From positions 118,109 through 182,108 of the forward strand of contig KV419403.1 of the NCBI GenBank assembly GCA_001630475.1: a DNA stretch of 64,000 nt, in the 5' to 3' direction. Of this stretch, positions 36,209 through 49,077 are shown piece by piece. Source of the DNA: Sistotremastrum niveocremeum HHB9708. Taxonomy: Eukaryota; Basidiomycota; Agaricomycetes; Sistotremastrales; Sistotremastraceae. Both the position numbers and the translations under genes were made by a program. The notes under the pieces were generated by a model, which made no database searches, was not told the DNA's origin, and saw nothing but the letters and a program-made list of their open reading frames with translations. Position 1 is the first letter of the stretch. Each line of letters starts with the position of its first letter.

Positions 36209-39200
36209 ATGGCGGACGGTGCCACGTATGTTAATTCTGGGGCTATATTCCCGCCCAAATCCACTCAATTGCATTTGTCAGATTGCGAGAAACCTGGTCC
36301 AAGGCATTCAATGACGCACAGAACCAACTGCGTGCCCTTCTAACATCCGCATCCTCAAAGGACTGGAAACGCCTCTCGCTTTCGCAAAGAGAAGGTTCAT
36401 TACCACAAGCTGATGCTAAAGGCAAAGGCAAGATTCCACTACCACCTTTGGTGACCTCGAAGGACGTCATCATCCATCGGAAGTCCTCAAAATTCGGCGA
36501 CGTTTCCCGCATCGTTCTCGACATACCCGTTGAACCAGAACTGGCGCGTATCGATGTATGGAAGAACGTTTTGACCACTCCCGAGCTCAGAAAGGAGTTT
36601 GATCCCGCAGTGGAGTCATGCGAGTTGGTGGAAATGTTTGATCCCGACACACGAATTTTGAAGACCAAGTTTACACTGGGTTGGCCCGCCAAGTGAGTGT
36701 CGAATACCTAGGCGTAACCAAACCGTTGTTGACTGTTATCCAGCCCAAGAGACGCAATAACGATTTCACGAGCATTTAACGATTCAACTACTTTAATTAC
36801 TATCTCAACATCGCTGCCTCGATCGCGTCAAGAACCAGCGTATCTACGACCTTCACCCCCTTATGTGCGGTCACATATCCACTGTACGTCTTCTTCATCT
36901 ATTCAGCTGATTCAAATCGCATGATCTGTTCGCAGTATTCGCTTGGTGTATCCAAATACCGTCTTCGGCTGAATCTCAGCCTGTTCAATCCTCATCTTCA
37001 TCCCAAGGGGACGTGCCACCTAAACGTTCTCCTTCCAAGATACGCGTCACATGTTTCTGGCAACATGATTTACGAGCAAACTGGACTCTTGGGTCACCAG
37101 CACTGTCACAACAACTCCCCGCCCTTATGCTCGGTCTCATTAGTTCCGTACGGAAACGTGGTCGACGAATCCCTGTCATTAATGGATATGGGCTCGGCAT
37201 AGTGATAGATCGTGTGACGTTCGAGAACGCACGTGAACTCATGACTGTGGAATACTCGGTCCACGCAGAGGGCGATGATAGCACCAACACACAGCCACCA
37301 CTTCATGGGTTGGACGAATTACAAGCCTTGAGAGAGCAGAAGAGACTAGAGAGAAGCGTGGAATTCGTCTTGCCTGCAACTCAAGGATGGGATGTACAGA
37401 TATCGACGCGAGGGTCTTCGAGCGCTATATCTGGTCTTCCCTGGAATGCACTGGCCTCTCGAGATAGAGATTATGCCACATCTCAAGACACCATCCTTTG
37501 CGTAAAGCATACTGCTCCGCCTGACAGACATTCTGTTCTCAAAGTCAAGGCTCAGATCGAATTGGTTGGGACCGTAGGTCTCCGACTCAACGGCCATCCC
37601 CATTCGATTGTCGCCACCGAATCTCGAGATCCCAGAAGTTTCACTCTGTCACAGCAATTGCGAGACGATTCTGCCACAGTCACCAATCTGAGTTTCCATT
37701 CTGGCTCGTCTCCCAGTGTGCAATCTTCTTCCTCAACACCGGCGCCCCAGCCTTTACAGCGTACCAACACCGATCGAGCTACTGTCGTCGACAAGACAAT
37801 TCTGTCCAGCGTTCGCAGAAACTATATCTACTTCTCCTCTTTGTTGCAAGAGCCGGAAGCCAAATGGAAGCGGAGTACGTTACATACTTTTCTAATGCTT
37901 TCAATATTCTCAATGTATGAAATTGCAGACACGGAAGCTCGCGGTGTCACAGTGACGCAACTCGATTCGATAGATCCAACTCTGATCGTATTCCGAGCCG
38001 AAGCGGTCTTTGTTGGCGTTGGTCTTTGGGACTTGTATAGCACTATCGCCAACCCTTCAACTCGCGGTCAATGGGATAAACTTCATGAGAGCGCAAAGCT
38101 GGTTGATGACGTGAATGAATTGACTCAAGTTTGGCACTACAAGTCAAAGCCTGCTTGGCCGGTCACGTAGGTTAAATCATTGTTATGTTTTCTCTTGCTG
38201 ACATTTAACGGCAGAGCTCGTGACGCTGTCCTCCTGCGCACTGTCTATAAATCGCCGACAACCATACATGTATTTTCATCGTCTGTATCCGATCCTCATC
38301 TTATCTCGAATTTCCCACGGCCGGATCCCGCCTATATCCGCACACAAGTTGATTTACAAGGATGGGCTATCGAAGTGTTATCACCCACTACCACCTCTCT
38401 GACGCTTCTGGAGCAGTCGGACCCTCGAGGGTGGTCAAATAAATCTTCCATCCCCCAACAAATGATCACTTACGTGGCTGGAATCGGAGAGTATGCTATT
38501 AAATCAGGCGGCCCTCCCATCGTCACTAGATTGGCTGGAGCGAAAGCCACAGATATGACCTACGATCACGAGAAGGGCCTTTTCCGATTGGAATATGTAA
38601 CTTCCAGCCTGCGGGGGAGCGTACCTGCCCCAGCCGATCCACAACATTCAGCTTCTACAGCTACGATGCCCAGAGCCAATGCATCCCAGAATATTGAATG
38701 TCAACTTCGATGTGACCTCGATACGTGGGCGCTTTCTCTTGAACTCGTCGTAGATCCTCCGCCTCAGTCGGTCACGTGCTTGAAGCGACATCGCTTGTCG
38801 AGTGGCGGAGGTGTATGGCTGACTGTGACCCACGACACCGAAACAGTTGGCGCAGATCGCTTGCTTATTATTGCTCGGAAAGCGACCTCTAGTACAGCTA
38901 AGGAGAAAGGTACGGTGACCGTCAACGGCGCCAGAATTCAGGTTGACCTCGAAGAGCTTCCTGAGGCTGAGCAGAAGCAGCTGCTAAAGAAGAAGCGTGT
39001 CAAGCCCGTCAGGGTACCTTTAGATCAACCTCCAGTCCTTCGTAAGATTCGCACCCGAACCCAGGAGTGGGAAGACGGAGAGGAAAGTCAGAGTGGCGTC
39101 GATACCCCCGTCGGAAGCTTGGTTGCACCTTTGCCTGCCGCTAAGAACCCATTCACGACTATCGCACCAATAACCTCCCTATGGTCGCTTGCTGTCGGAC

Positions 39201-41762
39201 AAGCCAACAAGGCGTCCAAAGAAACGATCGCAGCCATCTCGCCTGCAACAGTTTCTGATAACCTTCCCTTATCTCCCACAAAGCACGGCATGCAGTACGC
39301 CCTCGATGCTCTGGCTTATCTTCGGACATATCATGCCAGATCACATTTCGATGGGTGGGCACTCGTCAGCGACAAAGGCTTCCCGATCTATCGGAAATCT
39401 CAATCTCGAATATCAGGGGCCATGCCAATATACAGAGGGGCTAAAGTCATTGAAGGGGTGACCGCGGAAGACGTCGCGAGGGCCGTAATGTCTTTCGACT
39501 CACGGAAGATGTGGGACGACAAATTCGAGTCAGGCACAGTCTTGCAGGCTTTTACAGGTGCCGCGCAAACGTCTTTCGTCACCACCACCGGCGGATTTCC
39601 ATTTCGCGGACGTGGATTTCTGGTGGCTTCCGTGATGGCTAAACTTGGTCAGGCATCGACAACAAACTCTAACAAGGCATCGTCAGAGCAACATGATCAG
39701 TCATATGCTTCAACGATATTCTGCGCTTCCGCATCGTTTCATCCGGACAGCATCCCAACCTTCTCGCCTTCGAAGTACAATCCTCACACCTTACCTATAG
39801 GGAGAATCTATATCGACGGCTGGATTCTCGAGACGCTTGACCCGTATGCAACGACGGAGCATTACATGATCCCTTCAACTAGGTGCACCAGATTAGTGTC
39901 TGTGGATTATTCGGGTTCCATCCCCTCAGTTTATAACACCATGATCAACGCTGCTTTACCTCGTTATGTTGAAGCAGTGGAGAAGCATCTGAAGAGCATT
40001 TCTCCAACCCCTTTCATGCGATTCCCTTCTCCGGGATTTATCATATCATCGGATGAGTCTGATGAAGATCCCACGAGCTCTTCGGATGCTGTACTATTTT
40101 GGCTTTTGGATAACTCTGATTCGGAGCGCGTCCTAATTTCTCATGAGCATGCTTGGCATTCTCGGTCGTTCCGCGCGAGGTCATTTTTGAAGACGGATGG
40201 CAAGGCCTATGCAGCAGCAAGGAGCCCAACCATCACTGCAACGCCTCGTCGATCGAGAATTGTCAATCCCCGGATTGTGGAAAGCACGAGCATAACTTCT
40301 CCCGGCAGGCCCGGCAGAACGGAGAGCTTTTCGTCATCGCAGAGTGCCGCTGAGTTCGTTCGACATCGACGAGTTTCTTCGGCATCAAATGCAGAAACTT
40401 CTCCTGTTAGACGTATGCCAGGTGCTCGAATACCCTCTGGAATCGTCCCGGGCGACTCTCAGCAACCGCAGAGTGCAGAAGATTACTTGGTGGGCGAAGT
40501 GATTGTAGATTCTCTGATGTATCAGGGGGGCTACGAAGTGCAGCTGCTATCCGTGTTCAAGTCTGCATCTCGGGAAACACTGTCTTCAATGGCTCCATTG
40601 GATCAAATAGTTGGATCAGCGCTACCTTTTGTGACATCCATTTATACCTTGCCATCAAATCCGTTACATTCCTCTGATCCTTCAACGGAAAGACCTCCGC
40701 GCCATCTGATCCGGGTCACTCTCCCTACGAGTGTTTATCACTCGCTGCCCATTGACTCTCCACTGACGGGCGAAACACGTGCGCCGCCAGAATGGCCGGA
40801 ATGGTTGACTATTCTCGAGAAAGAGGGAGCAGTGGTTGAGATTTCTATCAAAGCACACTCAGAGTCAGGCTCAGACGCGAAACAAAGTGTCGGGGCCTGG
40901 ATTGACGGTGTGGAGATACCAGTACACGGTGAACAAGACAGTCTCAATCTCGTAGGCAGATCAGCGCTGGAAGGCAAATCGCCCATGGAAGCAAGTGCCT
41001 TATTGCGAAGGTAACTCTAACTCTATCGCTTTGGCAGCTGATATCACTGATCGACATCCCATTTCAGCATCGGGGCTATGCCAGACCAGGAACCTCTTCC
41101 GAAGGCCCTAATAATTCCAATTTCATCCAATGGTACTTTGCAGGATCAACTGGCGAGAGCAGAGCTCCCTGGCCCTTCTCCTAACGCTACTCCCAACGGC
41201 AATGGTTCCGAGCAGATTCTGCTGGAAAAGCCGGCATCCTCATCGGTAGGGTTTACTCAATGACTCACATGATTCTTCTAACATTCAGGCGCAGGAGAGT
41301 CTTGAGAAATCGGTCCCTTCTGTTCCTAGCCGCACTGGGACAACGACAACTCTGTTCGACTTCTTCAGCTCCTATCAGAACCCGCTTTCCCGCCTCACAT
41401 CAGGCTCAACGCCGTCCTCCGCTCTACAGCCGCCCTCAACTCAAATCAACACGCCGTCTCCATCTAGCCAATCACAGCCGAGTCATTCATCGTCCCCATC
41501 ACCGGACGGTAGCACTGGTACGATCACGACCTTCGCCAATCGACGGTATCCACTTGCGACTGTCGTAATAGTCGCCCTAATCGCTTTCCTCGTCGGTTCA
41601 CTACTTCGAAGTCTCCTTTCCCCTGCCGAATTCGTGGTCCATGTCACGTCCTCGGACGAGGCTTATCACGCTGAAGGCTGGCGCGAAATCAAGCGCCTGG
41701 TCGAGATTAAATATCTTGTCGGAGGATGGGACTTCGTTGTCGCAGTTGTCCGGCGCCACTGA
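36209..41762 (+). CDS. Triple-START domain protein with C-terminal membrane anchor
   Basis: Eight exons, 36209-36225, 36282-36692, 36744-36883, 36936-37874, 37929-38166, 38215-41010, 41068-41245 and 41289-41762, give 1730 residues. The first coding exon is only 17 nt. Three START-like (StARkin, lipid-binding) segments are seen. One is about 75-175 (DVWKNVLTTPELRKEFDP, NPRDAITISRAF). The second is about 525-690 (GLWDLYSTIANPSTRGQWD, ARDAVLLRTVY, QGWAIEVL). The third is about 940-1175 (MWDDKFESGTVL, DGWILETLDPYA, YMIPSTRCTRLVSVDYSGSIP). The tail has a Ser/Pro-rich stretch, then one hydrophobic helix (TVVIVALIAFLVGSLL, about 1662-1677) and a short basic end. By family it probably moves or senses lipids at a membrane; ligand and membrane are unknown. 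Confidence 0.85.
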
Positions 41763-42309
41763 TTTACCCCGCCCCTTGCTTATTCATTGTCACTCACTCC
41801 CAGGGCTGTTATGCGTTTATTTTGTGTATCTTTCTGCTTGAATGGCATCCTCAAGCTGAACTATGTATTGTATGTTTCGTACTTAGTATAATTCTAATAT
41901 TGTAATACTACTAGCCACATTCGGAACGACGGGATTATTTGCGAAGGGGAGGTATTGTCGGAGTTCGAAAGTGAACCGCCAGCTGTTTTCCGGTTGCGTC
42001 TCCATTGGCACATCGCTCTCTCCCTGACTTGCCTTCGCATCCCGCCGCCTTCACCGTCTCTAGCGTTGTTCGGATCATCCACTTCGTCGCCCTGTGCGGC
42101 GATCAGACTAGCTTTATCATAGGAAAGGCTGATCAATACCAATCACTCCTAACCGCCCCCCGAATCGCCCACGCCCTACCACCACTCCGTCTATATTGCC
42201 TATCTGCACCATCTCCATATCTGCCTTGTCTTCAGCCTCGCTATCTGGAGACGTACATATATAGCTCTATCATCGGACGGACCGCTGCACCTGTTGGCCA
42301 CTCGATCCA
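41763..42309. other. Intergenic, LisH gene upstream region
   Basis: 547 bp with the 3' flank of the START gene (an AATT/TATA-rich stretch at 41863-41915) and a C/T-rich promoter region before the LisH gene. No further gene. Confidence 0.4.
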
Positions 42310-45227
42310 ATGTCGCAGTCCCAGCAAGCTCCTCCTGAAAACAATCCCAATCCACCGGAGGGATCGCAGCAGCAGCAGCCACCGATTTCATGGGAAGGCG
42401 ACAAAATGTGTGTTCCTGTCTCTGCTCATCCCATGAGTGTAATTTCTGACTCCGTGGTGGCATTTTTAAGGTTTAATATTTACGTCCACGATTACTGTCG
42501 AAAGCGTGGATACCATAAGACCGCGAATGAGTTCCAACTCGAGGCCAATCTATCAGACTTGAAGCCACCCATTGACGGAGTCCAAGGTCTGCTGTTCGAG
42601 TATGTGATGCCGCCTTGTCATTGTCGCAACGTTCTCACGCGTCTCCCATTCTAGATGGTGGAGTGTATTTTGGATCCTCTTCAGTTCAAAAAACGGCAGT
42701 GCTACCAATGGTAATATCGCAAGCGAAGATGGCTTTATATACCAGCAGGTAGTTTTGCTTCGTCTTCAGTTCAGTCTGGCATGTGACTCACCGAACGATT
42801 TCGATACCGTTTAGTTTCAAGCAAATCAGCGTAACCGACAACAAGCTCAGCAACCAGGCGGGCTCAACCGTCCTATATATCCCAACGGTGTCAACGGTGT
42901 CCCTAGACCAGGATTGCCCATAGGACCAGGGCCCAACGGCGCGGCACAACCTCAGCCAACCGTCAACGGTATTCATCCGTCGGGTTCTGGGGCAAGCGCC
43001 CAGCAAATTCCCTTCGGTGTCGCTCCCGGGGGTCATATGAATGGCATCCCATCCAACAGTGCTGCTACCGCCCCCACTCATCCTGGTTCATTGCCAGGTG
43101 GTGCTCCAACCGCTCCCCAGCTGCAAGCTGCTCGAACGATGGCCAGCCAGCGAGGACTTCCACCTGGACAATATCCTTCTCCCATGGTGAATTATACGCA
43201 GCAGCAGCAGCAGCATCACCAACAACAAGCACAATCACAACCGCCTCAGATGCAGCAGCACCCCGGAATGCAGTCGCAACACCAACACCAACAGCCTTTG
43301 TCTCACCCACAACCGCCTCAACATCCTGCCCAGCAACACCCTCCACCGTCACAGCACCCGCAACAACAACAACAACCGCCGCCGCAGCAACCGATGTCCT
43401 CACATATGCAGGCGGGTCCCAGTAACATGCAGCGGAACATGTCCGTTCAACAAAACGGTGGCAATCATCCTTCTCCTCACTCCAACCCAGCCAATACCCC
43501 AACTCCCCAATATAATACACTGGGTACTCCTCGTCCCGGTAGTCGTGCCGGCATGGATCCCTCGAGAGCATCGATGCTTTCCCATGCTAGCCCGTCAATA
43601 AATCATCGCATCGCACCAGGCCAGCAATCCCGCCAGCAGTCTGGTCAGTTCATGCCGGATACCGGGCGCGCCCTACCAGAAGAAATCGAGATCGCCATGA
43701 AATCTCTGGAAGGTGCAACTCCCCCGGTCCTTCAACGTCTTTTTGCGGCTTCCAACATTCCAATGAAAGCTCTCACTGCCCTGACTGAAGACGAAAGGGT
43801 TTGCATTCCATTTGATTACCAAAATCCAAATATTGAGCCCCCTTTAGAACCGGATGGCCATACAATTCAGAAACAGCCAGGCTTCAGGTCAAATGAAGCT
43901 TGCCGGCGTGCCGATTATGCAGGGCATAAAGTAAGGCCCCCTTTGAGTCGGCATATATGTTCATATTCTCATATCATACGTCTAGCATGGGAGCGATGCA
44001 GGCCCCTCCTGCGAATAGGGCCGCTATGGGACCCCCGCCAAACCCAGGTCCCCGAGGCGTGAAACGAAATAGCACGTCACCAGGCGATGAGGTACGCTTC
44101 CTTGATCTTCAGAGATCGCGTAGTCTGACGTTTCGCTTTAGCGCGATTCCAAGGAGCAGTCTCCTCGAGACAGTAAACGGAATCGACCATCTCCCCCTGG
44201 TGGCGGGAAGGAAATGGCAACTTTCCCCGGCGGTGGTCCGTCGAACAATGGTTCCATTGCTCCTGCCCCTCCACTCAGCAATAACAACATGCGGCCACCG
44301 CCTCAGATGAACGGTATGCCACCGAATATGGCTCAACATATGTCGATGAGCATGCAGCCGCCTCCGTTGGGACATATGAACCCGGGCATGGTTAATCAGC
44401 CTATGAACATGCATGCTGCTATGCCTACTCACCTGAATCCTCTACATGTCAACAATGTAAGATTTAGTCTCTGCTCTCTTTACGTTTGTCTGACCCTGTA
44501 GGCAAAAATTGTCCAGTATAAGCAGCAGATTGCTCAGCAATCCATGGCGCAGCTTTATAAAGGGCCTGGGCCCAGCGGCGCCCCTCAGCAGGAAGGTTCT
44601 AATATGCAGCAGCCGTTCAATGGTGGTGGCATGATGCCTAACAATGGCATGCAGCCTAATCAAGGTCGCCCGCCGTCGCACCTTCAGATAAAGCAACAGG
44701 GTCCCATGCCTCCCCCGTCACCTGCACAGTCCAAACCTCAAAATACTTCTTTGAACTCGCACCCCAATGGCGCCATTAAGCAGGAGGGAGTAAAGCAGGA
44801 AGGAATGAACCAACAAGTTCCTAACGCCAGCTCTTCTGCTGATGGCTCTCATGGGTCGCCTCAAAACACAAATAGTTCGAATGCAGGGAATGGCGGGCAG
44901 AATAACGCAGCGAACTCCGGAGGAGGCACCACCGGCCATCCAAACAACGGTCGTGCTACCCCAGCTTCAGCGCCGCCATTCGTGACCGCATCGCCGGCTG
45001 CTCGGCCGCCTACCACGGATCACACGGTCCCTCGTCCTCCTACAGCACCTGTCGTGGAATCTTTACAAGTGCCACCCATCCTGAGTGGTCCTCCCAGCGA
45101 GAACATCTTTAGTGCAGATCAATTTGCGATGCTCGGCGGTCTGGATACCTTCCCCGAAGATTTCAACAGCTTTTCGGATATCAATTTTGATCGAGATTTT
45201 GATCAATGGCTCAATAAGGAACCTTGA
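42310..45227 (+). CDS. LisH-domain transcriptional regulator, Flo8/SomA-like
   Basis: Eight exons, 42310-42407, 42471-42599, 42655-42748, 42815-43798, 43848-43930, 43986-44091, 44142-44456 and 44502-45227, give 844 residues. The LisH motif spans about residues 34-62 (FNIYVHDYCRKRGYHKTANEF). LLFEWWSVFWILFSSK follows directly, the combination found in Flo8, SomA and animal SSDP proteins. These proteins regulate adhesion, filamentous growth and development in fungi. Most of the rest is Gln/Pro/His/Asn-rich low complexity, as in transactivators, with the short conserved block MKSLEGATPPVLQRLF and RMAIQFRNSQASGQMKLAGVPIM across exons 4-5. The end is acidic with paired Phe (EDFNSFSDINFDRDF), a likely activation segment. 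Confidence 0.85.
43198..43440 (+). repeat. CAG/CAA repeat encoding a Gln/His/Pro tract
   Basis: A run of CAG units at 43198-43214 opens a region of mixed CAG, CAA, CAC and CCG codons in exon 4 of the LisH gene. Length variation between strains is likely. Confidence 0.75.
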
Positions 45228-45718
45228 ACGCGACAGTCTCCCTGCTTCCCGCTATCAGCATTTCCACTTTTTCCCCATGCATCTCCTTTCTGTTTCTGTC
45301 AAAAGCTCCTCTGTTATCGCTCTGTATTATCTTATCTGCCGTAGTGCATCGGCGGTGTCTTGCTGTTCCACTCCACTCTTGTTTTCTTCCTTTCCATCTC
45401 GATAGCTAGAGCAGTGATTTTTAATTGTATTTTTCTGTTGATTTGTCCATAGCTGTTCCATACTTCCAGGGATTTCATTTATTTTCTTTGTTTTGTTTTG
45501 GGCTCATGTAACACCAACGCACTTACAGAGGTGGATTCACTGTGAAAACGCACCCTTGCTGTTTGATATCGTCTGAAATGTGCACGATTCGCAGACTGAT
45601 AGATTGCAAATAAACAAGTGTGAACAATTAAGTGAATACTATAGCAGCAAGGATTGTGTGAATGAGTGAAAGAGCCATAAGCAATTGAAATTGATAATAT
45701 ACCGAGAAATCCGTCAAT
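45228..45718. other. Convergent 3' flanks
   Basis: 491 bp, T-rich on the plus strand just after the LisH stop. AATAAA occurs at about 45610, which could serve as a poly-A signal for the plus-strand gene. No further gene. Confidence 0.4.
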
Positions 45719-48656
45719 TCATTCCTTCTTCTCATCCGCATCAAGTCTCACACCGGACTTTCGACGCCTCTCACCAACCTGCCATATGACGTCCTTGAGT
45801 TCTTGGACGACTTCGCCTCCGGGTCCAAGACCCGAGGCAATCCGGCTATCGCTGCATCCGTCAGGGCTAAATCCCAACCCTAGCCCTGCCTGATCTGAGA
45901 TACCACTCTTGAGTTTTGCAGCTCGCGCTTCTTCACGACGAGCCTGGGCGAACTTGATCCTTTCCTCCCGAGACAACTTCGATCTCTCACGCGTCCACAT
46001 ATTGGTGAGAGAGTCAGCCTCGAAAACCTGCTCAATGCCCAGTGGGACTGGGACGAACGAAGAGCCGTGGATGTTACTGAGCGGGTTTTCAGACAAAGAG
46101 GAAAGCGTCGAATCTGGAGGGGAAGCAAGGACTATAGCAGCATCTGTTGATCCTGTGGACTGATGAGTCATTGGGCTTCCAAAGCCTGTGGAAGAGCCCT
46201 CGTCATCGTGAACAAGATCTGGAACACAAGATCTGTCTTCCTCCTCTTCTCGATCTTGTCCTTGTTCCATAGGGGGGTGAAGAAAATTAGCGAGGGATGC
46301 TCTGCCCCTTTCACCTTCTCTGAACGCCACACCGAGATTGCGTCTGAGTCGATCATAAGCCTGTAAAGCAGGTGATTCTTCTTCCCCATGGTCCTGATCG
46401 CGTCTGTCTTCTTCCACATTCCCACGATTGCCATATGACGATGCCGAAGTGGATGGGGTCAACGTTGACGAGGACTCGGCAAGATGGTCCACACACTCTC
46501 GTAGACTATCCCAAGCATCGTCGATCGCTGTTTGGAGCTGTTCAACATGGTTGACAAAGCGGGCTAGATGGCTTGGGAGAGGAGCAAATCCATTCTCGGG
46601 AGATCTCTGGGACGCGCTGCCACGGAGGAAATCAAGAATTTGAACGCGTCCGTTTTCATTTCGGTTCAGAGTAAGGTTGATAGAGACGCTCTGACGCTCT
46701 GATGAAGGAACCGGAGGGGGTGGCGGAGAAATAAGAGGTGGCGAGGGTAAGGACTGAGCACCACGTTCGTGGTCGGCAATAGAGTCCGCCAGTCTATCAG
46801 ATCCATCTTCCAGAGCACTGCGCAATAATGACAGAACAGACTGGACGTCGTCCCAATATAGAGCATCCTCCTCTTCGGTTTCCTCTTCGCCTTCGCTATC
46901 AACCTCTGTCACGGAAATACCGAAACCAGTCGACTCGTCAATATCAACGGCAGAGTAGTAGACGGATGACATGGAATCAATGGACATTTGTCGTTCCAGT
47001 TGTTGGGACGTGGGAGGAATGGAAGTGTGATGAGAACTACCAGGTCGGGAAGGTGGGGTAAACCTTAAGCCGAGGAGACAAGCAGCGGTGTGTCGGACAT
47101 TAGCTCTCGCTTGGTCTCTTAGTGATGTAAGAGAGGCTAACGAAAGCGGATCTCGATCTCTTGTTTTGCCAACATTGACGGTATTAGCACGCAAGCGCTT
47201 CAATGACGGTGGCTTGGAAAGAGAACGGGGACGTGATCGGGACGTGTATCGAGTTAAGGGAGATGATGGAGTCGTGCGAGGTCGTGAACGGTCGTTATTG
47301 AGAGAAGGCAAGTCTGATGCGGATGAAGGAGGGGTATACGGGAGCGAAGATGTCTCGGGCACATCTTCCAAAAGTGAAGTCATCGACGGAGGGCTTAACA
47401 ACCCATTCCGATGCAGGAGAGACAGAGGACGTGGATGGGGTGTCGAGATCGAAGTCGATTCACCGAGGTGAGATTCATGATCTAATGATAATGAGAGCGG
47501 TCTTCGGTCGTAACCAGGTGCCCAAGAATTCCTCTTATCTCTTCGCTGCTCGGGCTCTGGGAAAGATCGAAGCATGGGGGGACTGGGAGGACCATACATC
47601 CTGGACAACATCTCAAGTTCCTCTGGGCTCCTGGCGAGCGCGCTGAGAAGGCCACGGATCGTCGATGCATGCGTGGAGGTGTGTGTTAGGGTCATAAGCA
47701 AGGAATGAGAAAGGGGCGGATGTATTGTAGATGATTGTGGGGATATATATGACAGGGCTTGTGAAGTGGTTATATCCCATGATTGACATGCTTCGATGAG
47801 GGAGTCTAAACAATCCAAAGTCTGCACAGATGAAGATCAGAGAGAGCCACATAAATTCTATAATGAACATACGCGAGAATAATGTGCGGGTAATGGAGGC
47901 TCGGAGGTATCTTCAAGGATCATAGAAAGCGCGATTGGCGCAAAGAGAACGCATAGGGTATATAACAGCCAGGGGAAGATGAGGATAATCAGGATGCTTA
48001 GACATAGCACGGGGAAGGGTGGAAGTGCGTCGATCCAAGTTTTGTGATGTTCCCAAGAAAATGACGGTGGTGATTTTGAAGGCTCCTGCTGCAGGTCTTC
48101 AGACTCAACAATTGGAGTCACAGGGCTTATATTATGTCCGAAATGACCCGGAACCTCGTCAGACGTGGTCAAGGAGTCTACGCTGCTGGATGACGGGGCG
48201 TAGTCCGGCGAGCTACGGTGTCTCCTCTGCTGCGACTGTCTGAGGAACTGAAGTTGGTGTGCGGAGAAGGAGGTGTCAGGATGCCTGGGTGTCACAGCCG
48301 CCGGGTTGGTGGCAAGTAACGATGAACTGACAAGCTTGTACTTGAACAGTTCTGCGAATTTCTCTGCTGCGTGTCGTTCCCGTTGATGTTCCCGAAATTG
48401 GGGCGAAAGGATGGATAGGATGGGTGCTAGGAAAGTGAGATTGACGGGGATATGTACGGGCATTATTGAGGGTGTAGGTGTAGGAGGTTCAAAGAAAGAG
48501 ATGTGAATGCCGGGCAGCATTGGGCTATTGTCTATTGACTCGCCCGCCTCGTCTGAATGAAGCGTGATCAGCTTTCCGCCTTGTACTAGAAACAATACGC
48601 GACACACCTCTGAGATACTCCCTCAGCGGATGGTCCTCAATTATAGCTTGTGCCAT
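45719..48656 (-). CDS. Hypothetical membrane protein (943 residues)
   Basis: Three exons, 48656-48608, 48552-47873 and 47821-45719, give 943 residues with phase kept across both introns. A short N-terminal part (MAQAIIEDHPLREYLRDEAG) leads to HIPVNLTFLAPILSILSPQFREHQRERHAAEKF, then a Ser/Pro-rich linker. A long hydrophobic segment follows at about 193-230 (VLCLSILIILIFPWLLYTLCVLFAPIALSMI, two short helices or one hairpin). The remaining 700 residues are mainly Ser/Pro/Asp-rich, with an acidic block VTEVDSEGEEETEEEDALYWDD. Near the end SREERIKFAQARREEARAAKL looks helical and basic. I do not recognise the family. Two apparently separate frames are joined by a 51-nt GTATGT..TGCAG intron, the key support for a single gene. 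Confidence 0.7.
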
Positions 48657-49077
48657 ATAAGAGCAGCCTTTGAATGTAGGTCCGAAACAAGAAATTAATT
48701 GAAGGCGATGAGTGAATCACACGCTAGCCAAAGCTTGTGATCAGGACAGAGCCAACGTATGAGGTGTAATATAACTGCAACGCCAAACGAGCAGAAGATA
48801 CAATATCCGCGGTGCGTGAGGGTCGTCAGGTCAAGTAAAAGAGCGGTGGTCGTCGAGAACGAGAATGGAAAGAAAGACGTTCAGAAGCCCGCCAGTCGAC
48901 GCCCAAAGCCAGCTCCAAAGACACAACAGCCGCGCCCGCTATACTTCCGGCATCTCTGCTTCCAACTCGCGTGGCATTCATACTCAGACCACCTCTTACA
49001 TTCGAAACACTTCATTAAAGTGCTTTACCACTTCATGACATGACAACGGATATCGACAAATGAGATTGAGATCCACA
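48657..49077. other. Intergenic between the 943-residue gene and ARP2
   Basis: 421 bp containing the promoter of the 943-residue gene and the ARP2 3' flank. A 94-residue open frame on the plus strand (48759-49043) has no support. Confidence 0.4.

Noticed and set aside
43065-43571. 168-residue minus-strand frame rich in Val and Ala
   Set aside because: Mirror image of the CAG/CAA-rich exon of the LisH gene; the composition follows from the repeat.
47858-48607. Stand-alone 249-residue membrane protein
   Set aside because: Its frame runs into an intron at 47872; splicing joins it to the 702-residue frame and to a short first exon starting at 48656.
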